A model generated the notes under the pieces. The model did no database searches and was not told where the DNA came from. It worked only from the letters and a program-made list of their open reading frames with translations. Both the position numbers and the translations under genes were made by a program. A DNA stretch of 64,000 nt from Lentzea alba (GTDB taxonomy: Bacteria > Actinomycetota > Actinomycetes > Mycobacteriales > Pseudonocardiaceae). Shown one piece after another: positions 57,780 through 64,000 of this stretch (the stretch's first letter is position 1; each line of letters opens with the position of its first letter). The stretch lies in contig NZ_JAAMPJ010000001.1 in the NCBI RefSeq assembly GCF_011067745.1, positions 1,474,829 to 1,538,828 on the forward strand, read 5' to 3'.

Positions 57780-58327
57780 TTCTTCCTCGCAAAACGCTCG
57801 GACGACGGGATGAGATCGGTGCGGTAGCCCGAGTCGGCGAGCGCCTTGGCGCGCACGGCGTTGAGCGGCTCGTCCATGATCTTGGCGTGGATCTTGAGGA
57901 TCGCGTCCATCAGCATCTCCGGCCGCGGCGGGCAGCCCGGCAGGTACATGTCGACGGGCACGACGTGGTCGACGCCCTGCACCACCGCGTAGTTGTTGAA
58001 CATGCCGCCAGTGCTGGCGCACACGCCCATGGCCAGCACCCAGCGGGGCTCGGGCATCTGGTCGTAGATCTGCCGCAGCACCGGCGCCATCTTGTTGGTG
58101 ACGCGGCCCGCGACGATCATCAGGTCCGCCTGGCGCGGTGAGGCCCGGAAGACCTCCATGCCGAAGCGGGCGAGGTCGTAGCGCGGTCCACCCGTCGTCA
58201 TCATCTCGATGGCGCAGCAGGCCAGGCCGAAGGTGGCAGGCCACAGCGAGGACTTGCGGGTCCAGTTGACCAGCTTCTCGACGCTGACCAGCAGGATGCC
58301 GTTCGGGAGCTTCTCCTCGAGACCCAT
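57776..58327 (-). CDS. nuoB: NADH-quinone oxidoreductase subunit B
   Basis: 183 aa, ATG. N2 [4Fe-4S] ligands in [11 protein letters not shown] (tandem Cys), MGVCASTGG, and [15 protein letters not shown]. Directly follows nuoA. The accessory NuoB (24145-24570) shares all four ligands. Confidence 0.98.
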   Translation of the reverse strand: MGLEEKLPNGILLVSVEKLVNWTRKSSLWPATFGLACCAIEMMTTGGPRYDLARFGMEVFRASPRQADLMIVAGRVTNKMAPVLRQIYDQMPEPRWVLAMGVCASTGGMFNNYAVVQGVDHVVPVDMYLPGCPPRPEMLMDAILKIHAKIMDEPLNAVRAKALADSGYRTDLIPSSERFARKK

Positions 58328-58334
58328 GACTTCC

Positions 58335-58700
58335 TCAGTTCCAGTCGAGGCCGCCGCGACGCCACACGTAGACGTACGCGAAGCCGACCGTGGCGACGAA
58401 CAGGACGATCTCCACCAGCCCGAACAGGCCGAGCTTGTCGGCCGCTACGGCGAACGGGTAGAGGAAGACCATTTCGATGTCGAACAAGATGAAGAGCATC
58501 GCCGTCAGGTAGTAGGCGACGGGCATGCGCCCACCACCCACGACCGGCTGCGGGCTCGGTTCGATGCCGCACTCGTAGGCGTCGAGCTTCGCCTTGTTGT
58601 AGCGGCGGGGTCCGATGTAGGGCGCTGCGGTCACCGAGAACAGGGCGAACGCCCCGGCGAGCGCGAACATCAATACGAGGGGGAGGTAAGGGTCAAGCAC
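58335..58700 (-). CDS. nuoA: NADH-quinone oxidoreductase subunit A
   Basis: 121 aa, three transmembrane helices; [43 protein letters not shown] (in two halves) holds the conserved CGIE loop and FDIE. GTG start, first gene of the 14-gene operon. The leader and operator array are upstream (58701-58860). Confidence 0.97.
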   Translation of the reverse strand: MLDPYLPLVLMFALAGAFALFSVTAAPYIGPRRYNKAKLDAYECGIEPSPQPVVGGGRMPVAYYLTAMLFILFDIEMVFLYPFAVAADKLGLFGLVEIVLFVATVGFAYVYVWRRGGLDWN

Positions 58701-58759
58701 GCTCCGTCGTCCTTTCCTCGTGGTCGAGGCGCACCCTAAGGGTGTAGTTCTCCGACTCG

Positions 58760-58781
58760 TTTGTTAGGCGAACCTAACAAA
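58760..58781. promoter_or_regulatory. Iron-box-like palindrome upstream of nuoA
   Basis: Perfect 9-bp inverted repeat TTTGTTAGG-cgaa-CCTAACAAA. Its core GTTAGGCGAACCTAA fits the IdeR/DmdR consensus TTAGGTTAGGCTAACCTAA at 15 of 19 positions. Plausible for an operon whose products hold many Fe-S clusters. It may instead be a divergent third site for the redox repressor next to it. Confidence 0.5.
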
Positions 58782-58784
58782 CGC

Positions 58785-58802
58785 TTGTGAAACAGTTCAC
58801 AA
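58785..58802. promoter_or_regulatory. Rex-type operator 1 (TTGTGAA-N4-TTCACAA)
   Basis: Perfect 7-bp half-sites with a 4-base spacer; equals the Rex consensus known from S. coelicolor (TGTGAAC-N3-TTCACA) in both halves. Rex senses NADH/NAD+ and represses respiratory genes, nuo included, in streptomycetes. Confidence 0.75.
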
Positions 58803-58816
58803 GCTTGTTCAGACTG

Positions 58817-58834
58817 TTGTGAAGTGATTCACAA
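58817..58834. promoter_or_regulatory. Rex-type operator 2 (TTGTGAA-N4-TTCACAA)
   Basis: Second exact copy of the half-sites (spacer GTGA). Centre-to-centre distance to operator 1 is 32 bp, about three helical turns, so two Rex dimers would sit on the same DNA face. On the minus strand TTGTGA of operator 1 plus 17 bases leads to TGTTAG, a possible -35/-10 pair that repression would block. Confidence 0.75.
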
Positions 58835-58918
58835 GGTCGCTCGCCAGTGTAGAACGCCTGTAAATGACCTAGATCACAGGGTCTGACCTGGGGCTTTAAC
58901 TTGCCCGACACATGCGAA

Positions 58919-58949
58919 ACGGCACCGGCTCGTATTGAGCCGGTGCCGT
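58919..58949 (-). terminator. Terminator after menJ
   Basis: Perfect 13-bp arms ACGGCACCGGCTC / GAGCCGGTGCCGT (58919-58931, 58937-58949), loop GTATT, 18 bases past the menJ stop; a T-rich tail is weak. Confidence 0.75.
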
Positions 58950-58966
58950 CACCTATTCGGAGTAAT

Positions 58967-60232
58967 TTACGCCGTCGGCGCGAGCTTCGTGGCGGCCACG
59001 ATCAGGCGGTCCATTGCGTCGCCGTCCTTGGGGTCGTAGAGGCCCGCAAGTAGCTTGAGCACGAGTTTCATCAGGCGCTTTCGCGGCATTCCGTACTTCG
59101 TTGCGGTCCGCATGACCGCCGGGTTCCCGATGAGCTTCGAGAAGACGTTCCCGAGCCGGTAGTAACTGCCGAGCGCCTGTTCGATCCGAATCGGGTAGCC
59201 GTGCAGCGCGCGTTCACGGTTGACGCCCGTCCGCGCGAGCGCCTGGACGACACTTTCGGACGCGATCTTGGCCGACTCCATGGCGTAGCCGATGCCCTCG
59301 CCGTTGAACGGGTTGACCATGCCGCCGGCGTCGCCGACGAGCACGAGGCCCGCCCGGTAGTGCGGCTTGCGGTTGAGGCCCATCGGGAGCGCGGCGCCAC
59401 CGATGCGGCTCGTCGCGTTCTCCTCGCGGAAGCCCCACTCCTCCGGCGTGCCGTCGAGCCAGCTGCGCAGGAGCTGGCGGTAGTCCGTGGTGCCGTACGC
59501 CTTCGACGTGCTCAGGATGCCGAGGCCGACGTTCACGCTGCCGTCGCCCATGCCGAAGATCCAGCCGTAACCGGGCAGCAGCTGGCCGTCCGGCGCCCAC
59601 AGCTCCAGGTGCGACTCGAGGTAGTCGTCCTTGGTGCGCGGGCTCGCGTAGTACCGGCGGACCGCGACCCCCATCGGCTTCGCGTCGTCCTTCTGCAGGC
59701 CGACGCTGAGAGCGAGGCGCGCTGACACGCCGTCGCACGCCACCGTGATCGGGGCCCGGTACGTGACCGGGTTCTTCTCCGGTCCCTGCTTGGCCTCGAC
59801 GCCGACGACCCGGCCGTTCTCGATGATGGCCTTGGTGACCGTGGTGTTCTCGTGCATGCGCGCGCCGGCCGCTTTCGCGGTGTTCGCGAGCATCTCGTCG
59901 AAGTCCATGCGCGGACGCACCACGCCGTAGTTGGGGAACGTGGCCAGGTCAGGCCAGTCCAGCTCCATCGTGACGCCGCCGCCGACGACCCGCAGCCCCT
60001 TGTTGTGCAGCCAGCCGTTGTCCTCGCGGGTGTCGATGCCGAGGTCGATCAGCTGCTTCACGCCGCGGGGCGTGAGGCCGTCACCGCAGACCTTCTCCCG
60101 GGGGAAGGAGCTCTTCTCGAGGAGGAGGACGTCGAGGCCCGCCCTGGCCAGGTAGGTCGCCGCGGTCGAGCCCGCCGGTCCCGCCCCCACCACGATGACG
60201 TCGGCGTCCTCGTTGATCCCGCGCCTGCTCAT
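58967..60232 (-). CDS. menJ: Geranylgeranyl reductase family / menaquinone reductase MenJ-like
   Basis: 421 aa FAD-dependent reductase. FAD motif VIVVGAGPAGSTAATYLARAG, DGLTPRGVKQL, VACDGVSARLALS, and LVGDAGGMVNPFNGEGIGYAMES for the isoalloxazine/cofactor region. In M. tuberculosis MenJ (Rv0561c) saturates the beta-isoprene of menaquinone and lies near menG and a mannosyltransferase, which is the same order as here (menJ, menG, glycosyltransferases). ATG start. Confidence 0.9.
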   Translation of the reverse strand: MSRRGINEDADVIVVGAGPAGSTAATYLARAGLDVLLLEKSSFPREKVCGDGLTPRGVKQLIDLGIDTREDNGWLHNKGLRVVGGGVTMELDWPDLATFPNYGVVRPRMDFDEMLANTAKAAGARMHENTTVTKAIIENGRVVGVEAKQGPEKNPVTYRAPITVACDGVSARLALSVGLQKDDAKPMGVAVRRYYASPRTKDDYLESHLELWAPDGQLLPGYGWIFGMGDGSVNVGLGILSTSKAYGTTDYRQLLRSWLDGTPEEWGFREENATSRIGGAALPMGLNRKPHYRAGLVLVGDAGGMVNPFNGEGIGYAMESAKIASESVVQALARTGVNRERALHGYPIRIEQALGSYYRLGNVFSKLIGNPAVMRTATKYGMPRKRLMKLVLKLLAGLYDPKDGDAMDRLIVAATKLAPTA

Positions 60233-60330
60233 CCAGACTCCCTACGTGTACCCGTCACAGCTCACAGCTCTGCTCGCGACTCTAACCGCCCCACCCTGAG
60301 ACCCGGCCCGCCAGCCGCGCCCTCCGTTTC

Positions 60331-60355
60331 GGGAACGCGGGGGCCCCGCGTTCCC
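60331..60355. repeat. 25-bp palindrome, copy 1
   Basis: GGGAACGCGGGG-g-CCCCGCGTTCCC. Identical to 61455-61479. Followed by a related smaller inverted repeat, ACGCGGGA-c-TCCCGCGT, at 60365-60381. Confidence 0.8.
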
Positions 60356-60460
60356 CACGAGGAAACGCGGGACTCCCGCGTGACTTCAAAGATCGCTAGT
60401 TGTCCACATGTCGATCATGAGGTGGTTGCCGACGGCTGTCCGATGCCCATGATTGGCTGA

Positions 60461-61423
60461 ATGAGCAAATGGGCGGCAGCTGACTACGGACGCCTGGCAG
60501 ATCTGTTCGAGGACGGGGTGGCAGCCCGCCGCGAACTGCTGAAACTTGGGCTGACAGGCAAGGCGATGGCACTCAAGTGCCGGCCTGGCGGTGGTTGGAC
60601 ACGAATGTTCCTCGGCGTCTATCTGCTGACAGGCGGAACTCCCGACCGAAGACAGCTCGTCAGAGGTGCGTTGTTGCGAGCCGGCCCGCTCACGTACCTG
60701 ACCGGCTTCGAGGCAGCTCGGAGGCACGGCGTGCGACGGCTTCCGGAAGACCATCGCATCCACGTCCTAGTACCTCACGGCCGAGGTCTCGCAAGCCAAG
60801 GCCCTCTTCTTGTCGAACGGTCGAACCGGCCATGGACAGGCAGCTTGATCGACGGCTTTCCCATCGTCGATCTCGCTCGCGCACTCATCGACGCCGCACG
60901 ACGTGAGAGTCGCTTCGATGTGGTGCGAGCGATGATCGCGGATGCCGTTCAACGACAACTCTGCTCACCGACGGCGCTCGCGATGGAGCTCAGAAACCTC
61001 CACCTTGGCGGCACCGCCCTGCCCAGAGCCGTGCTGGACGAGGTATCGGACGGCGTCCGTTCCGCAGCTGAAGCGTGGGCACGATCGCTGGTCAGCCGAT
61101 CATCCCTGCCGACGCCTCAGCGAAACGTGCTCATCCGCTCTGCACGTGGACAGCAGCTCGCGATCGTGGACGGTTGGTGGGACGAAGTCGGGTTAGCCTG
61201 GCAGATCGACTCCAAGGAGTTCCACCTGTCTCCCGCTGACTACGCCCACACGATGGCACAGCATTCAGCCCTGTTGGCGCACGGCGTGATGACCGTGCAC
61301 ACCGTTCCATCACGGCTTAGAGCCGATCCGAACAGCGTTCTCAAGGAGCTGCTGGGCGCATACCGCACCGCCGCCACACGTCCGCGTCCCAATGTCACAG
61401 CAACGTTGTGGCGGCCGGTTTGA
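60461..61423 (+). CDS. AbiEi-like / DUF559-type protein
   Basis: 320 aa. N-terminal half resembles the AbiEi (type IV antitoxin) winged-helix-plus-wing domain: WTRMFLGVYLLTGGTPDRRQL, FEAARRHGVRRL, VVHVLVPHGRG-like IHVLVPHGRGL, GFPIVDLARALIDAARR. C-terminal half has a Vsr/DUF559-type PD-(D/E)xK-like core: LAIVDGWWDEVGLAWQIDSKEFH. No toxin partner (AbiEii) is adjacent. ATG start. It interrupts the menJ-menG neighbourhood, runs opposite to its neighbours and is flanked by repeated palindromes. Confidence 0.8.
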   Translation: MSKWAAADYGRLADLFEDGVAARRELLKLGLTGKAMALKCRPGGGWTRMFLGVYLLTGGTPDRRQLVRGALLRAGPLTYLTGFEAARRHGVRRLPEDHRIHVLVPHGRGLASQGPLLVERSNRPWTGSLIDGFPIVDLARALIDAARRESRFDVVRAMIADAVQRQLCSPTALAMELRNLHLGGTALPRAVLDEVSDGVRSAAEAWARSLVSRSSLPTPQRNVLIRSARGQQLAIVDGWWDEVGLAWQIDSKEFHLSPADYAHTMAQHSALLAHGVMTVHTVPSRLRADPNSVLKELLGAYRTAATRPRPNVTATLWRPV

Positions 61424-61454
61424 TGGAAACACGAGGGCCCCGCGTTCCCGTCAG

Positions 61455-61479
61455 GGGAACGCGGGGGCCCCGCGTTCCC
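61455..61479. repeat. 25-bp palindrome, copy 2
   Basis: Identical to the copy at 60331-60355; a degenerate third version lies at 61425-61449. It also sits 14 bases after the menG stop, so it may double as a terminator. Confidence 0.8.
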
Positions 61480-61492
61480 ATCGAGCGGGGGG

Positions 61493-62215
61493 TCAGGCGG
61501 TCGGGTCTGCGGGCTCTTCCGGCGCGGGCTTCGGCTTGGTCGCTCGGTGCAGGGCCACCATGCCGCCGGTCAGGTTGAACCAGGCCACGTCCTCCCAGCC
61601 CGCCTGCGAGATGAGCTCGCCCAGCGCCCGCTGGTCCGGCCAGGTGGCCATGGACTCGGCCAGGTAGGAGTAAGCGACCGGGTTCGAGGACACGAACTTC
61701 GCGATCAACGGCAGCAGTTTGAGCAGGTAGCGCATGTAGACGACGCGGAACGGCGTCCAGACCGGGGTGGAGACCTCGCAGATCACCATGCGGCCGCCCG
61801 GTTTCGTGACGCGGGCCATTTCCCGCAGGGCGACGACGGTGTCGTTGAAGTTGCGGATGCCGAAGGACACCGTGACGGCGTCGAACGAGTTGTCCTTGAA
61901 GGGCAGGCGCAGAGCGTCGGCGGCCACCTTCGGGACGCGGCGGTGGGCGCCCGAGGCGAGCATGCCCACGGAGAAGTCGGCGGCCACGCACCAGGCGCCG
62001 GAGGCGGCGTACTCGACGGTGGACACCGCGGTGCCGGCGGCGAGGTCGAGGACCTTCTCGCCGGGGCGGGCGTCGAGCACGCGGCGGCTCCACTCCCGCC
62101 AGCGGCGGTCGAAGCCCAGCGTCATGACCGAGTTCGTGCGGTCGTAGCCCTTGGCCACGCCGTCGAACATCTCGGCGACCTCGCGCGGGTTCTTGTCCAA
62201 GCCGGCTCGCGACAT
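61493..62215 (-). CDS. menG: Demethylmenaquinone methyltransferase
   Basis: 240 aa UbiE/MenG. SAM motif [15 protein letters not shown], signature strip [26 protein letters not shown] and [19 protein letters not shown]. Last step of menaquinone synthesis, feeding the quinone pool used by NuoA-N; MenJ and the polyprenyl synthase are nearby. Confidence 0.95.
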   Translation of the reverse strand: MSRAGLDKNPREVAEMFDGVAKGYDRTNSVMTLGFDRRWREWSRRVLDARPGEKVLDLAAGTAVSTVEYAASGAWCVAADFSVGMLASGAHRRVPKVAADALRLPFKDNSFDAVTVSFGIRNFNDTVVALREMARVTKPGGRMVICEVSTPVWTPFRVVYMRYLLKLLPLIAKFVSSNPVAYSYLAESMATWPDQRALGELISQAGWEDVAWFNLTGGMVALHRATKPKPAPEEPADPTA

Positions 62216-62250
62216 GCCAAGAGACTAAGTCAGGGCCGCTGAGATCATCT

Positions 62251-63348
62251 TCAGGGCACCTTCAGAGCCGTCAGCATGCCGTCCACCGCGGCGTGCCACG
62301 GGTACTCCTCGGCGCGGGCTCTGGCGGCCTCGCGGGAACCCGATTCCAGGAGACGTCGAGCGGCCGACGCGAAGGCCGACGCGTGGTCGTCGACGGCCGC
62401 GCCGCAGGAGGGTTGGACGATCTCCTTCAGCGCGCTGCTCTGGCTCACGACGACCGGGGTGCCGCTGGCGAGAGCTTCGAGGGCGGCCAGACCGAACGTC
62501 TCGTGCGGGCCGGGCGCCAGCGACAGGTCGGCCGAGGCCAGGAGCGAGGCGACGTCCATCCGGGACTTCACGAAGCCGAGGAACGTCACCGGCAGGCCTG
62601 CCGCGCGCTTCTCCAGGGCCGCGCGGCGCGGGCCGTCACCGGCGATCACCAGACGGGCGGAGTGGCCCTGCTCGTGCAGTTCGGCCAGCGTGTCGACCGA
62701 GCGTTCGACGTGCTTCTCCGGCGACAGGCGTCCACAGTGGATGAGCAGGTTCTCCTTTCCCTGCAACAGGTCTCGCCTCAGGTCGACGGAGTGGCGGCGA
62801 GGGGTGAACGTCGCCAGGTCGACACCCAGCGGCACCTGGCAGACGTTGCGGGCGCCGATGCGGTCGAACTCCTCGCGCGCGAACGCCGTCGTGCACACCA
62901 CCGTGTCGTAGGAGGCGGCCATGCGGCCGTTGGCCCAGTCTGCGCCACGCACGGCCGGGCCCTCGGGCAGCACGAACTGCAGCAGGCGGTCGAGGCGTTC
63001 GTGCGAGATCACGACGTTCGGGATGCCGCGCTCGGTCGCCCACGCGCCCATGCCGCGCAACGTGAGCCGGTCGGAGACTTCGAGCCGGTCGGGCTTCAGG
63101 TGCTCCATCAGCGACTTCACCCGCCACGGGTCCACGACGCGGTAGCCGCCGGTGTACGGGATCTTCACCGCGGGCAGCGTGATGCGCCGGACACCGCCGG
63201 GCAGCACCTCGTCCGCGCGGCGATCACCCGGCACGACCAGCACCACCTCGTGGCCCGCCTGCACGTAGCCGGTGCCCAGGTGGTGCAGCGCCGTGCGGAG
63301 TCCGCCCGACTTGGGTCCGTAGAAGTTGGCTAGCTGAACGATCCTCAA
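62251..63348 (-). CDS. GT4-family glycosyltransferase
   Basis: 365 aa GT-B fold. N-terminal [17 protein letters not shown] acceptor-domain start, then [24 protein letters not shown] and [15 protein letters not shown], and the nucleotide-sugar loop [23 protein letters not shown]. Close to glycan/lipid mannosyltransferases. Overlaps the next glycosyltransferase (start-stop overlap), so both are made from one mRNA, probably for a cell-envelope mannolipid. Confidence 0.9.
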   Translation of the reverse strand: MRIVQLANFYGPKSGGLRTALHHLGTGYVQAGHEVVLVVPGDRRADEVLPGGVRRITLPAVKIPYTGGYRVVDPWRVKSLMEHLKPDRLEVSDRLTLRGMGAWATERGIPNVVISHERLDRLLQFVLPEGPAVRGADWANGRMAASYDTVVCTTAFAREEFDRIGARNVCQVPLGVDLATFTPRRHSVDLRRDLLQGKENLLIHCGRLSPEKHVERSVDTLAELHEQGHSARLVIAGDGPRRAALEKRAAGLPVTFLGFVKSRMDVASLLASADLSLAPGPHETFGLAALEALASGTPVVVSQSSALKEIVQPSCGAAVDDHASAFASAARRLLESGSREAARARAEEYPWHAAVDGMLTALKVP

Positions 63349-64000
63349 GCGGCCGCCTGGTGAGTTAGTCCGGTCACCGCAGCGTAGTGGCCCATCAGCT
63401 CGTCGCAGATCGCAGGCCAGGTGCGGGAGAGCACCGACTTGCGGGCGGCGAGACCGAACCGCTTGCGCCGCAGCGGGTCGCGCAGGAGTTCGACGTACTG
63501 CGCGATGTCGTTCTCGAAGAGGTACCCGGTCCGGCCGTGGTTCACCAGGTCGCGCGGGCCGCCCGCGTTCGGCGCGAGCACGGGCAGGCCGGACGCGAGC
63601 GCCTCCTGCACGGCCTGGCAGAACGTCTCGTGCGGTCCGGTGTGGATGAAGACGTCCAATGAGGCGTAGGCCTCGGCGAGCTCCTGTCCGGCGCGGAAGC
63701 CGAGGAACTCGGCGCGCGGCAGGTCGCGCTCCAACTGTGCGCGGTCGGGACCGTCGCCCACGATCCGCAGCCGCACGCCCGGAATGTCGTGCAGCTCACG
63801 CAGCCGGTGCACCTGCTTCTCCGGCGCGAGGCGTCCGACGTAGCCCACGGTGAGCTCGTCGTTGTGCCTCGGGCGCGGGTGGAACAGGTCGATGTCGACA
63901 CCGCGGCCCCACCGGTGCACGCGCGGCACACCGTGCAGCTCCAACGCCTCGACGGCCGAACTCGACGGCGCGAGCGTGCGGTCGGACAGTGTGTGGAGGC
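63345..64000 (-). CDS. GDP-mannose-dependent mannosyltransferase MgtA-like, C-terminal part
   Basis: At least 218 aa; the start is beyond the window (frame open to 64000). Reads [67 protein letters not shown] and [20 protein letters not shown], the GT4 mannosyltransferase C-domain, closest to MgtA (Rv0557), which lies beside menG in M. tuberculosis as well. Likely adds mannose to a glycolipid. Confidence 0.88.
   Translation of the reverse strand, partial: LHTLSDRTLAPSSSAVEALELHGVPRVHRWGRGVDIDLFHPRPRHNDELTVGYVGRLAPEKQVHRLRELHDIPGVRLRIVGDGPDRAQLERDLPRAEFLGFRAGQELAEAYASLDVFIHTGPHETFCQAVQEALASGLPVLAPNAGGPRDLVNHGRTGYLFENDIAQYVELLRDPLRRKRFGLAARKSVLSRTWPAICDELMGHYAAVTGLTHQAAA

Noticed and set aside
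58760..58781. Calling the TTTGTTAGG palindrome a third Rex site
   Set aside because: Half-sites differ from TTGTGAA and the spacing differs; the iron-box match is better, though neither is proven.

Overview
The window is chromosomal DNA from a high-GC Gram-positive actinobacterium. The best fit is the Pseudonocardiales (a Lentzea/Saccharothrix-like genus); this is inferred from the gene set (Mkl/MCE importer, hadAB beside rpmG, actinobacterial KorAB, menJ-menG-mannosyltransferase block, full nuoA-N) and from the many GTG starts and GTGA/ATGA start-stop overlaps. No plasmid, phage structural or CRISPR locus is visible. Most of the window is housekeeping, with a few accessory or decaying patches.

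Region 1 (1-11.6 kb). On the minus strand, an MCE lipid-importer operon (mkl, yrbEA, yrbEB, first MCE protein, start of the next). Then the ribosomal/transcription block: rplJ-rplL with a long leader, rplK-rplA, secE-nusG, tRNA-Trp, the MaoC dehydratase pair hadA-hadB, rpmG, tRNA-Met and tRNA-Thr. A membrane-anchored unknown protein and a methyltransferase sit on the plus strand between rplJ and rplA. Region 2 (11.6-21 kb). A membrane GGDEF-EAL protein with a ruined GGDEF site, a decayed phzF-like gene, a GNAT protein, a small unknown, an AhpD-like/SDR pair, a PP2C-like phosphatase with an unknown partner, and a tRNA-Tyr locus carrying the scar of a small integrative element.

Region 3 (21-35.6 kb). 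yajQ-rfbA; a second, partial complex I set (nuoB-C-I) with htpX, divergent from a LysR regulator; a lytic transglycosylase; a lincosamide nucleotidyltransferase-like gene divergent from an MFS exporter; about 600 bases of unusually structured non-coding DNA before a MerR-like gene; a secreted protein built from three cysteine-pair repeats; a truncated HAD gene; DDAH with a divergent Lrp regulator; an enoyl-CoA hydratase.

Region 4 (35.7-64 kb). KorAB (ferredoxin-dependent 2-oxoacid oxidoreductase), a long disordered membrane protein, RarD, a polyprenyl diphosphate synthase, and the complete 14-gene nuoA-N operon on the minus strand. Upstream of nuoA lies a striking operator array: two tandem Rex-type palindromes next to an iron-box-like palindrome. 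Then menJ, a nuclease-like gene bracketed by identical 25-bp palindromes, menG and two glycosyltransferases. Polyprenyl synthase, MenG and MenJ make and tailor the menaquinone that NuoA-N reduces, so much of the right half serves one respiratory system.
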